DNA of 64,000 bases, taken from contig JAKNDB010000107.1 in assembly GCA_024305405.1 (NCBI GenBank), positions 1-64,000 of the forward strand. The letters run 5' to 3'. This DNA is from Dirofilaria immitis. Taxonomy: Eukaryota; Nematoda; Chromadorea; Rhabditida; Onchocercidae. Below are positions 52,901 to 64,000 of this stretch, piece by piece. The notes below the pieces were generated by a model that ran no database searches, was not told where the DNA came from, and saw nothing but the letters and a program-made list of their open reading frames with translations. Positions within the stretch are counted from its first letter, which is position 1, and every line of letters begins with the position of its first letter. The translations under genes were made by a program, and so were the position numbers.

Positions 52901-55900
52901 AATGCAAAACCAAGGACGAAAACACCTCTGAAGGTCAAACCCACTGAAGGTAGTCCGGAACCTGAAGCAGATGTAACTCTTCCAGTTCCAAAAGCCAAAA
53001 AGACGCCAAAGGCAGAATCTAAGAAACCAGATGCTAAACCTCATAAAGAAACGAATGAACCTGATGATGAGGAATTTGAGCCAGAATTGGTCTCAGCTCC
53101 ATCCAAAAACCTAACCTTAAACTAAAGGATCCGGAAAATGCAGAACCAAGGACGAAAACACCTCTGAAGGTCAAACCCACTGAAGGTAGTCCGGAGCCTG
53201 AAGCAGATGTAACTCTTCCAGTTCCAAAAGCCAAAAAGACACCAAAGGCAGAATCTAAGAAACCAGATGTGAAACCTAAGAAAAAGCCAGAAGAAGCTGA
53301 TGATGAGGAATTTGAACCAGAAGAAGTTTCTGTTCCCAAACCTAAAAATTCTCCCAAAGTTAAATTAATGGAAGATAGTCCCGAGCCGGAAACTGATGTC
53401 ACATTAACTCTACCAAAGAAAAACTGAAAGATAAAGATACGGATGAACCGGAGGAACAGGATGAAAATTTTGAAATTCCAGAGTTACCCACTGAAAACGA
53501 GGTAGTGTTTTTCGCCTCTAAATTTAAAGTAATAGTAAAACTATTGATTGTTAACTGATATTTTTTTAAGGTTTTTTCCTAAATAACTCATTCCACTTAA
53601 ATTTCGATTACTTTCCATTCCATTCATTAATGCTGACATTGAATCGGAAGTTAAGTTATTTAGGAATAAATTTGAAAAATTTTTGCTAAATAATCAAATG
53701 ATTTTGCAGTCTGAAAACAATAAAAATATATCGCCGAAAAGAAAGCCAAAGAAGAAGGTCAGTTTTGAAATTCGCATTTTCCATTTGTCAACGATTCTTT
53801 CTCCGATTTGTTTCGTTATGCTTGTTGTTTCGACTTCATATTTTGATTAAATTCGGATTAGTACGTTCTATAATTTCCCATCTATCTATGTATAGACGAA
53901 TTGGTCCACAGTAATGTTCCAACTATATCCATCAATAGTTCACACTATTTCCAATTCTTTATTCCTTCCCATTCTCATTTCTCTCCATGTCAAAAACTCA
54001 TCTTCGCTGTTATTTCCATTTTTCACATTTATAGAATAATAAATTTTCTAGAAAAATCGAAGCCACAATGGATCCCACCTCCCAGACCGCCACCAGAACC
54101 ATACGAGATGCCACCGGAAGAAAAAAGCTAGTTGATATTCTGAAGGAAGAAAAAATTCCACCGACGAAACGATATGCTAAAAAGCCACAACATTTGTAAG
54201 TATTCAATGTTTTCTAAATTTTAATGAGCAATTATAGGCTCAGTTTTTCTATCTTTAGTCTCAATTTCTACATCATCAATTAACAACCGAAGTTCATAAA
54301 ATATTTTTCTAAATTCCGACTATTTGGTTCATAAGCATAAGTTTTACATTTAAGGGACGTTTTGATCCCATTCGAAATACCTTGGGAGAATTTACCCGCG
54401 CTACAAACACAAGAAGGTATGGGAGCATTTGGACATACTCGAGATGCGAACATTAAAATTGACCAAGGTTCCAAACACTTGATACAAGTATGATTTTCAG
54501 CAACGCTTAACTACATATATGGTATTTAAACAAGGATTTCAGAAGCTACTAAGAAAACTAATTGAAAATACTATTAAAGAATAATGAGACCTGCAATTTA
54601 TATAATTTTTAACTTCTTCAATTGCTGAATTTAAATCAGTTTAAGATTTGTAATGGCTATTTGCATTCCGATACAAATTAAAAAGATTACATCGATTCTT
54701 CATTTCCATCGACAAATTAATTTCCTTCTTTTCTATACTGCAATCCAAAGAGTTTGGAATTATATTAACTTTTTATGATATCGGATTTTATCGGTATTGC
54801 CTACCTAAGAAATTTAATTTTTACAACACTTATTTATTTCATTAAAGCTTCTTTCCTTTTTTTTTTCATACAATTGGTTTATAAAGTCATAGTAAGTGAT
54901 CGATCTGTAAGATCAGATACTGAGCAAACATTTAACTTTGTATTATTTATTCAGTTTTTTTTTAATTGGATATCTTCAACTAAGAGAATCATTCCTCTTA
55001 TTTTTAGGGTGATCTTCACTCCGAAACAGTCATCCTCTCTTTTCACAAGCAGTGGGCGATAATCGATCGGGTATGTTACCTTTCGGATCCTATCGAAGGA
55101 ACATATCAGATGTTATTGATCATCATAAATTTGATGAATCTAAGGTATAGTAAAATCTTGTTCAAGAATTTTTGTTTTTATTGAAATTTAAAAATCAGTT
55201 AGGAATATTGAATTTTATCATCGCATATGAGTTATATAGATTGTTATAGTTTATAAAGATAACTATGCTTAATTGTAAGCATCAATTTTTGATTTGAAAA
55301 CTGTTCAATATTTCAGCTAAAAGAAAGCAATCGTTTAATTCCAAAGTTAATGCAAGGTGCAATACAGCCACAAATGCAGAAACTTTGTTTGGACAGATTC
55401 GCAACCAAGTAATTTTTTCCATAAAATTATTACCAACAAAAGCATTAAAATGATGCTAATTATGGTGATAGATGATAACAGATATTGCGTGCTTTTTCTG
55501 CTAACAAATTATTAAATACCATTCAAAACTGCTATGAAATTTTAGACACCACATGTGAAATATTTGGACTACATGTCACCGAATTGTGATCCAGGATCCC
55601 ATGGTTTCGTTAGTCGACAGTTTGCACCGACATCTACAGAAAAGCTGGTAGTACCATCATGGATAGACGACGAAATGTCATAGCCAATGCACAGGTTCTA
55701 AAATTTAGGCGCATAACTCATGCCATATATAACGAAGTGATGAATATTCACTATCAGTATTTGTTGATTTTCAGTGCTCATAATTGTTAAAATACAATTA
55801 TTGAATTATGCGTCGTTCTAACGCATAAGAAATTGTAAAACAGTTTCAAGCAGTGGAATGAAATTTAATTTATTTACAAAGAAATTTCTAGGGATCCGGA

Positions 55901-56085
55901 GATGATATTGGGGTGTTTAACCGTGCTTCTGAATCTATCATGCCACTTCTATTCAATGTTCAAGATATTTATCTCAAAAGTGGGAATGATTTTGGTGCTT
56001 TCCGACCGTTAGTTAGTGAATCAGAAGGTGGTTATAGAATGAGTCTGGACGACGAGATCAAATGCAAACTTGTTGTTCCATATCA
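49943..56085 (+). CDS. Lys/Pro/Glu-rich repeat protein with C-terminal calponin-like motifs
   Basis: Exons seen: 49943-50167, 51017-about 53501, 53710-53757, 54052-54195, 54355-54487, about 55011-55145, about 55318-55411, about 55546-55683, about 55891-56085. The N-terminal part repeats an acidic motif ([31 protein letters not shown]). Exon 2 holds eight tandem 79-codon units rich in K, P and E, then a ninth divergent unit. The C-terminal exons carry motifs like the calponin-like repeats of nematode UNC-87/CLIK proteins ([42 protein letters not shown]), which bind actin filaments; a cytoskeletal, possibly muscle, role is inferred. Frame needs one more base at A5 in seven repeat units, A5 53419-53423, A5 54052-54056, A6 54121-54126 and GG near 55354, and one fewer G near 55050. 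A TAG at 55681 may be the true end or may be out of frame. The ATG is the first in an open exon. Confidence 0.7.
50537..50695 (-). pseudogene. Propionyl-CoA carboxylase beta (PccB) fragment inside an intron
   Basis: On the strand opposite the host gene, 53 codons without a stop match the carboxyltransferase core of Pcc[39 protein letters not shown] and ITRKA, in the exact spacing of the family. The match stops at both ends: a TAA lies immediately before DAFN, and after RKA a TAA replaces the expected YGGAYD. No good splice donor follows and no other PccB exon was found nearby. Full-length PccB is about 510-540 residues, so this is a tenth of a gene. It is either a piece of a Rickettsiales gene moved to the nucleus or a stray piece of the host mitochondrial PCCB gene. 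Confidence 0.85.
51386..53274 (+). repeat. Eight tandem 236/237-bp coding units
   Basis: Units begin (CCTCATAAAGAAACG) at 51386, 51622, 51858, 52095, 52331, 52567, 52803 and 53039. Seven are 236 bp and one (51858-52094) is 237 bp, the only multiple of three. The difference is one A: CCAAAAAACC in the 237-bp unit, CCAAAAACC in the rest, where it shifts the frame and gives a TAA about six codons on. A ninth, divergent unit follows from 53275. The units are almost identical, so expansion or homogenisation was recent. The 66-residue minus-strand frames over each unit are shadows. Confidence 0.97.
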
Positions 56086-59000
56086 GGTTAATATTTCTTC
56101 GATAATTTAAAATTATTTTAAGTAATATTTCAGATTCCAATCCCGAGTGATTAAATTTGGCATATGAAAAAAACTTAAATGTTCAAGACACTCTTTAAAG
56201 AATGAAAGCACTCTTTAAATGTAGCATCGCCTTCTTCTTTTCCTATTTCGTTTTTCTCTCTTAATCCTTTTTTTTTTGTTTCTCTTGACTCATCCTCATT
56301 TTCGAATTTCTTAAGGATTTTTAATTTTACTGCACAATCGAACAACCTGGACAATATGCTCGAATATGCTGAATATGTCGAATATTCCAGAATCAAATAT
56401 TAGAGCGATACATATTATAATTTTCAGACATCACCATCACTTGCAACATGAGAGAACGCGATTTCTATATATCCTTTCTGGATTTATTTACCATGTCAAC
56501 AGCAAGCTTAAGTTAGTTAACGCTACTATTTGTTTGTACGTAACTATCTTCCTTGATGTCTTAATTAATTTTGTTATAAAAGGTATCAATGAAGTGTTTT
56601 AGAAAAGTAATCTGTTTGCTATGTCAAATATTATTAGTATGATTCAGTTATTAAAACAAATGCGAATTGTTGTAGCGAAAAATTCAGACAAAGTAGCCGT
56701 CTTCCAAAAGGATTAATAAAATTGGATTACTTTAGACGACGATATCATCTTTTCAGGAATTTCATCTATACAAATATCTTCATATCTTAAAAATCAATTA
56801 AATCGCCCAACACTTTTCGAACAAAGTTTTCTAAAAAATTAATTAGGTAACATTATAAAAAGATTTAAAATTAATAGGGCAATTATGTAAGATAGTTAGA
56901 ATCTTTGAGCTGAAAAACCTTACGGTGAAAAGATTCCAAAGTTCTGACATAGGTAAACTACAATAATGGATATACATTTCCTCTTCAATAGTTAAATCAT
57001 CTGCAACACAAATATATCGACGTTTGCAGAAAAATCCGAAAAGCCATAAAAGTTTAACTACAAGAAGATAACCAAGCTGTAAATAATCTCACATTGCATT
57101 TCCTATTCAGAAATATTATATCTGATTTCTCGACGGATTTTCTAGAATCTCGTCTCATATTTTTCACAATAAAGGATAAATATCATAATTTTTCTACAAA
57201 ATAGTAACTGAAACTATTTCTAAGTGTAATTCTCTTCGGATATAAAATTTTTCACTTACTGACTGAATTATCTTTCATTTTATATGTTTAGTAGCTTTGA
57301 AATAGTATCATTAATGAATTTCGGTCTCATTTTCAATAAATATTATTCATTAAACATTAAGCTCAACAGAATCAATGTCTTACACCTGTTTTGCTTCCCA
57401 ATCTTATTCTGTACGATTCCACAAGAACGAATTTAAAAATGTTTATTGATTTCTGAATACATTTGTTGTTCTATTGTTTTACAATTCGAAAAGAGAATCT
57501 GGAAGAGCATGTATTGTTTTTATATTATTTATGTACCAGAAATATATTAAATTTTACTTTCTATTGGAACATTTTTTTGTAGTTGATCTACGCAAAAAAT
57601 TGAAATTATCCAATCGGCGGACTATCTTACCAAAATATTACATTTGTCAGAAAGAAGCGAAAGGTATAGTGATAAGATAAAGAATTCATGATGAAAAAAA
57701 AATCACTTCCGGAATAAAAGATACATCACCTTATACGGCAATAAATCAGTTTTTCAATATTTAGATTGCACGGAGAATATATTCCTTTTTATACAAAGAT
57801 TCTTACATCTATCAGCTAATCTTTAAAGAACTATCTCATTTGCAAATCTCCCATACAATAGTAAGAAAGGTTTCAAATCTCATACAGTTGTGGGATTGTT
57901 GATTCTGTGAAAATATATAAAAAAATTAATTCTGTCATTTCTCACGTAATTTACATAATATTGTAAGCTCAACCCACGTATGAGCAATATATATATATAT
58001 ATATATATGTACTTAAGATCCGTTCTACGGGATTTCTTTTTATCAAAATTATTCGTCTTCCTTGCCAGAATCTACTTAATCATTTTCATTTTATTCACTA
58101 TATCATATTACCAAATTTTATTATATTGTATTGTTCGGTAATCTGACTATTGAATAAATATTTTCCGTTCGATTCTTCACGACAATTAACAACAAGACAA
58201 ATTTTTAATCAATTTACTAAATTCAACAAATTATTTTAACTTTTTTTTATTTGAAGGATTAAATTTTATTTGAAGTTTCTCAAAAACCTCACAAAGGTGC
58301 AGAGATATAAAACACTGAATGAGAGAGTAGGAAATAACTTTCATTATTGTGATCTCAAACTTGGATAATTAAATCTTCGACTGTAAAAGTGTCAATCGTT
58401 ATGAAGTTTATTGAGTAATAATTATGTTGAATAAAATAAGCGAAAGAAAACTTAGCAACGTTAAAAAATAAAATGATTCATACGAAGGATGAAAATTAGG
58501 AGCAGTAGAATGCTAACCAGGTTGAATAGTGCCATAGATTCTATCATTTATTTTCATTTCATTTTATATTTACTATCACTTTGTACCATAGATACTATCA
58601 TTTATTTTACTACTTCTTTTACCTTCGATTACAAATCTAAGTATCTGTTTTATCTTTTCCTTTAAGAAAAGTTTCCACCCCCATATTTAGAAACAATTTA
58701 TAAAAAAAGTGAGGAGCAAGAAATGCTACTAACCTAAAAGAAATTCCATAACCCTGGTTTCTGCTGTTTCTAGAATACCATTTGCAATATTGGAGTAAAT
58801 AATAAAACATACTTTTAAACGAGCCACATTTATATGATAAGTGATGATTATTCGCCAATTGGCATTTATCACTCTTTTATCTCTACTACTATTCTTTCGG
58901 AGATAAATATTTATAACTATTGGTAGTAAATTCCATAAAACAGATGTGACGAGAGATTATGGCGATAATGCACATGGTAGCGATAAAATTGATAGTAAAT

Positions 59001-59691
59001 TCAATTTAATGCTATTAACTTCCGGCTTATCAGGAAGTTGCTAAATGATAACGATAAATGATGAATAAAAAGTGATAGAAAGTGATAACTAAACTACTAA
59101 TATTTTTCAAATGATTTAAATTTATGGATAAAAGATTAATTATTAAATAATTAATTTTTTTTTATTCTCTTCTCATACTATTTCATCATTCTTTCATTTT
59201 TCATTTCTGGTATCTCCATTCTAAAAAATATATTCTTCTTATCATATTCAGCGTTTTTAAAAATCATAATGAAAGAATGATAAATCGATTGGTAGTAAGA
59301 TGTAAGATCCATTCATTCGCGGGCAAATATACCTCTACTGAAATTAATGCTCATTCACCTGTAATGGATTCACCACTTTTACTCAAAAATTTCGGATCTT
59401 ACTCTTTACTTTTGCATTTCTTCCATTCTTCGATAGAAAATGATTGTGTGTATAGACAGTATTCAGAAATTATTCCTTTAGTTTGGACAAAATTTAGATG
59501 AACTTTAAAGTTTTTATTTAAAATCAAACTGAGATGCTACAAGTATTTTCGATTTATTGCGAAATTTATTTTTTATTTCTCAAAATGATTGTATTTATTC
59601 CCTACGATATCATGAATGATTATTAATATCTCCTCGAATCCCGAAACATTTCTGCGAGAAAACTAGTAAATATAATTACAAAGAGATCTGC
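56086..59691. other. Intron or intergenic region
   Basis: No convincing exon. It has an (AT)n tract near 57987-58007 and imperfect repeats of CATAGAT-CTATCATTTATTTT near 58532 and 58588. It may be one large intron if the exons at 59.7-62.3 kb belong to the preceding gene. A minus-strand stretch near 59290-59350 reads VEVYLPANEW but was not accepted. Confidence 0.45.
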
Positions 59692-60197
59692 CGAAATATG
59701 TCAGTTGATCGTTGTCGCCTTCATTTGGTTCATTCGTATGTATTCATAAACTATTACAACATGGCAGTCACTACATCTCGTAGAAATTTTATTAAATCAA
59801 TGACGCTTCAAATAAACTTCCCGACACAAATAACAATTCCATTTCAGGTTTTCTTTCTTTTCCCATTTCATTATCATTTTATTAACTCTTCCATAAAACT
59901 ATTCGTAACATATAAATGCATCACTATTATTTACCAATTCAATATAATGTAATCCTTCAAATTAATTGCATCATTTCTCACAGAATCAAAATTTTGAATT
60001 AATTATAATCCGTGGTATCTCATTCCATTTTTATATATTACCATTTAATGCATTCATATATATACACATAGTGTTATATACACATCAACAGGAGTCAATT
60101 TGACTGGGAACATAAAATAGCATTGCGAGACCGTGAAATTTATTTGGCTTCGAGAATGCAACGGCATGTCCGTTTTAATCGTTGTGGGAGTGGATAA
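59692..60197 (+). CDS. Two putative exons of an unidentified gene
   Basis: Exon A (about 59692-59847) is open with balanced codon use, reads MAVTTSRRNFIKSM and ends ITIPFQ at a CAG|GTTTTC donor. Exon B starts after CAACAG at 60092, reads FDWEHKIALRDREIYLASR and stops at TAA 60195-60197. The two do not join in phase (one base out), a defect shared with many joins in this window. The local rise in G+C and charged, non-repetitive text support coding. They may be late exons of the calponin-like gene or part of the next gene; no family is recognised. Confidence 0.35.
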
Positions 60198-61437
60198 GTG
60201 CGTGGGTGGCGTGGGAGGTAAATTTGGCACAAGATTTGTCTGGTCTAATGAGTTATTTGAGATAAGACTTATAGTGCCATTTTGGATGGCTGTGATAGAT
60301 TGGTTTTTGGCTTTCTATCATCCAATAATGGTAATAATAATGGTCGCGAAGTTGTGATTACTTTTAAATTTAATTAAATCATGCATTTAAAAGCAATAGA
60401 ATTGACCGTATATAATAGATTGACCCCATTGAATGTATTCAGAAATGAATGAATGATTGCTTTATAAGAATGATAGTATATTTGAGGATTATGATTCAGT
60501 AAGATTTTAATAATACATAAAATTGAATAAAATTTTCAAAAAAATTTTTGACGCATTTCCTCGTGGAAAATTTTTTATAACCAATTTTCCTGTCGATAGA
60601 GAGCAGTAACGATGAGAATATACGAAGATTCTTCTATATAATATTTTTTTTTTTATAACTGACAAATGTAGCCCATTATCAATTTATATATAGCAGCATA
60701 TATGATATGATCGTTTATCTTTGTGCTAATGCATAATGATTATAAATAATCATAAATAGTATTGCTAAGTCATTCTATACAAAAAGTTTATTCTTCTTTG
60801 TCACTGTGTGACATATTTTGTTTGTTAAGATTGAAATAAAATGGTTTGCATATTCTATCATTAAAATGCACTTCCAAGCAGATTTTACGAAACAAGAAAT
60901 AAATGCGAAACGACAAGTTTATTCGAAATTTTGTTTGCATCAAAATCAATTAACGAATATTAATTAAAATTGTAAATATGTTGTTTTGTTTATTTATTTC
61001 TTTGGTTCTTTGAAGGTGCGAAATTTTTATTGTCATTTGTGTATACAAATGAATCATTTTTGCTCCCTATGTCTATTTCTATATCAACAAAAAAAAAGAT
61101 TCATTATTGAATAATAGTGAAAGTTATCTGCTACTTTCAAGAAAATCAATGATGAAATGTACCGGAATCATCTACAATAATATACAAGTGTCACCTATCA
61201 AATTAAATTATATTTCAGATTAACCACCAATTCATAATTCCAGTCGTCTTCAGAATAAAATATAACCTTTTCGAATATTAATCACGTAATCTTATTCATC
61301 CTTACATTGTCTTCCTATATATTGTCTTTTTATCAACAGAGCGAATTATCGAGAATTCTTTCCAAGAAAATTTACCAGTTTTTATTTATAAGCTAATTAA
61401 TTATTAGTTCGAACTAACTGACATTCTTAATATTTAG
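60198..61437. other. Region without supported exon
   Basis: The first 160 bases are G-rich and stay open in the other two frames (for example 60133-60357), which may mean exon B really runs to the donor-like GGGAG|GTAAAT near 60215. The remainder is AT-rich with nothing recognised. Confidence 0.4.
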
Positions 61438-61493
61438 TATGTTCAAGTCCCTAAGGCGACAATAAACGATAGTATTTATAATCTCAAGCCTAG
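61438..61493 (+). CDS. Putative 56-base exon, unidentified gene
   Basis: A clean exon signature: TATTTAG acceptor, open text VQVPKATINDSIYNLKP, and AG|GTAGGT donor. It ends in phase 2, which matches the phase-1 start of the exon at 61992 and so suggests one gene. No family recognised. Confidence 0.45.
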
Positions 61494-61991
61494 GTAGGTT
61501 ATGTAATTACTTGATTTAGAAATATTTTTTAGCCTTGTAATCCTATTACTAACATTCATTAAAGGAAGGGAGGTATAAGGAAAGTTATAAGTCAGGTGCG
61601 TTCCATCTATGATTAAGTGATATCATTTTAATATCGAATGATAGAAACAAAAGAAAGGATGTTTTATCTTAGTATCTTGAAGTAATGTAATACAAATAAT
61701 TCAAACATTACAATATTGTTAACAGATGTATTTCAGCATAATATTGTTGTATCATTATTTGTCTTACTATACATAAAACATTTTCTCGTAATCATTGATT
61801 CTCTTTGGCTGTTCTGAAGTAATATTCAACTAAACAAAATGATATCGGTTGGTTATCTCATGCTTATATTTGCATGCGATTTACCAATGTAATTATTTCC
61901 AGGAAAGTGATAACAACCCAGAGTGGTTTCAACAATAACTGGCATTAAAAAACTGTAAAATCTAATTTGAAGAGATCTGTTCAAACAACAG

Positions 61992-62268
61992 AGGGGCCCC
62001 GTTATATCCTAAAATCAAGGGGTCCTCAGGGAAGTGTCTGTGATTGATGGGTGGACATCGTCGAGACCAAAGTGATTCTCAGGTGCCTCTTAGGCAATGT
62101 ATCGAGTTTCAACAATGTATTTCAAGCAATAGCCAAGACCAGATTGGATTTCACACAGAAACGTCGCTGAATATCGTTGGGCCATTGCCTAATGGAACAA
62201 TCAATTCCATATCCTCAAGTGATTTGCCGATTTATCGCAATGATTGCATTATTTATCGTCAACGAAAA
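61992..62268 (+). CDS. Putative exon with one in-frame TGA, unidentified gene
   Basis: Begins after AACAACAG and ends at AAAA|GTTAGT. One frame is open for the whole 277 bases except for a TGA at 62041-62043. Before it, joined to the exon at 61438, the text is GAPLYPKIKGSSGKCL; after it TTG and ATG (62047) start a Gln/Ser-rich stretch (GGHRRDQSDSQVPLRQC, GPLPNGTINS) to the donor. Codon use is even and G+C is high for the region. Either the TGA ends one transcript and ATG 62047 opens another, or the stop is read through, an error, or a mutation. The gene would continue past 62268; no next exon was confirmed. Confidence 0.55.
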
Positions 62269-64000
62269 GTTAGTGATTTCTTGGATTTTATTTATTCATT
62301 TTGAAGTTTAAATGAGATTTACAGGAACAGACGATATAATCGCTTGAAAAGTTTTATTAATGTTAATATCATGTTCACCAAAATATAGAGCTGTTTGCCT
62401 TTATCAGCCTAAAAGAAATAGCATTACTTCCTTTATTTTTCGTCGTGTCTTAAGTTGGATTAATTATAAAAAGTATCGAAGTTATATACATTTTAATGTA
62501 TTGAGCTATATTCCAAGAAAATAATGAACAAACATTAACTGCAAGAGAGAATAATCTAATTAATTAGAAGCAGACAAATTGTTAGGAAATGATAAGTAAT
62601 GATAAATCTTATATAGTTATCTTTTTGTTTCTTAGTATCTTGTTTGTCGATTATTTTTTATCATCTTGTTTTAATAACTCATTTTAATAATGCTATTCGG
62701 ACTATTCACAATGCATAAAATTATCTTTGGAACACAAAAATAGATTTATTCCCTTTTTTCTAGATATTTCTATTTTTGAAGACTATGAATGCAAGATGAA
62801 CAGTCACTTAATTTATTTGGCATAGAATTATAGGTTTCTAAACCAGTTTGCAGTTTTTGCGGAGAACATAGCCTGTTTAAATTGAAATTCAAATTTTGTG
62901 CCAGTAAAAGTTTAGAAGAATTTCACATGAAGATGTACTGTAGCTGCTATTATTGACGTATGTGTAAGAAATGAGCAAACATTATTTCCACCACCGCTTA
63001 TTTAATGTATGATACATAATGTTTTCGTTATTATTGTTGTTATTTGATGAGTTGTGATTCCGTAATTGATATTGCTTCAATTTTTTTTAGCTGCTTTTCT
63101 ATCCGATTGTTCTCACAATACATAATGCTACAATGAACGGTTTCTTAGAAATTTCTAAATGTTTCTTTTAAATTTTTGTTTGCGAAGAATTAATAAGGAA
63201 TTTATTATTTCATTAAATTTTATTAATTATTTAATTGTTTAATAGAAGAAACTTTTAAATTCTGAACTGCAGTATTAAACAAAGACTATGTAATATATAA
63301 ATATATTTGTCGATCGATTCGTGTTTTCTATGAATTAACATACACAAGTAGATTATGCAAAATATTTGTTTACGGTACCTTACACAAATAGATTAAATCA
63401 ATAAGTGTAACACCACTATAAAACTCTTTTTCTGAATTTTTGCAATTATTAAGATGTTAAATATTATGAAGATTTTTCAAGGATATCTATTGTTCTGTTG
63501 AGTTTTATTTTCCGGAATGCTTAACTTGATTCGTTGTTGTTTCTTCACATGTTCATTGAAAATTTTGTAGAGCGCAATCATAAAATTAAGCTTTTTTTCT
63601 TTATTTTTTGTATAAGTAGAATTTAGAAGTCAATCTTTCAAGCGATAGGATATTTAGGAAATTCAACAAATAGACATTAAAATAGCGCACTGCAAAATTA
63701 TTTTTTCCTCAACACCGAATAGAATATGCCATTTTTATTATCCTTTGTTGAAGTTACTGTATTCCATGTAATGTTTAGGATAGAATAGAATTTTTTGAAT
63801 TGCAGCTTTTCTTCCTCATAGTAGGTGGTTATTAGTGGTTATTATAATTTGTTTAATTCATAGAGATTGCTCTGTTGTCATATAAAAATCTATCCCTTTA
63901 TTTACGATACTGTCACTGTAGCTTTCACATTAACAATTAGGCTATAGCTTTCACATTAACAATCGAATGCTCATTTCCAAGCTATGTTAGAAAGATTTTT
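62269..64000. other. Intron or intergenic region
   Basis: No exon confirmed. A Cys-rich open stretch near 62846-62956 (CGEH, FCASKSLEEFH) follows an acceptor-like CCAG but does not fit the phase of the preceding exon. A 22-base direct repeat (TAGCTTTCACATTAACAAT) occurs at about 63919 and 63944. Confidence 0.45.

Noticed and set aside
51112..53402. A series of 66-122 residue minus-strand frames (starting MAFGTGR) over the tandem array
   Set aside because: They repeat with the 236-bp unit and are the reverse shadow of the Lys/Pro/Glu-rich coding strand.
59285..59360. Minus-strand text VEVYLPANEW resembling the C-terminal part of family 31 glycosidases
   Set aside because: Only about ten residues fit, a stop precedes it, and no other family 31 block was found around it.

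Overview
This is AT-rich nuclear DNA with small exons, TTTCAG-type acceptors and 45-900 bp introns. The conserved genes (CSB/ERCC6, MVB12 of ESCRT-I, an OATP/SLCO transporter, a calponin-like-repeat protein) look nematode, and a clade III (spirurid/filarial-type) worm is the best guess. One short intronic fragment on the minus strand reads as propionyl-CoA carboxylase beta. It could be an insertion from a Rickettsiales endosymbiont such as Wolbachia.

Layout. 1-3146 is a block carrying a broken C2H2 zinc-finger gene, repeated almost perfectly at 10980-14122. Copy 1 abuts a 5'-truncated csb-1 (3152-7815, +). A decayed coding frame follows copy 2 (14155-15013), then about 8 kb of apparently gene-free DNA. 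An 18-exon OATP transporter (23261-30056, +) is followed by a divergent SH2-domain gene (31982-34924, +) and a complete seven-exon mvb-12 (39773-36880, -). A long (ATT)n tract lies at 41.6 kb. A degenerate Ras-like gene lacking a P-loop is at 43877-46440 (+). A Lys/Glu/Pro-rich repeat protein with C-terminal calponin-like motifs is at 49943-56085 (+); it carries eight tandem 79-codon units and hosts the PccB-like fragment in its first intron. Unidentified exons (59.7-62.3 kb, +) close the window.

The genes do not form a pathway; they are ordinary scattered eukaryotic loci. The strongest cross-cutting signal is technical or evolutionary. In at least five genes, splicing and homology agree exon by exon except for single missing bases in homopolymers (A6 where A7 is needed, T5 where T6 is needed, and so on). 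The two copies of the 3.1 kb block also differ essentially only by homopolymer length. I read this as consensus error in the assembly, so most frameshifts here should not be taken as pseudogenisation without read-level proof.

All gene models were built by eye from reading frames, splice signals and remembered family motifs. No database search was run.
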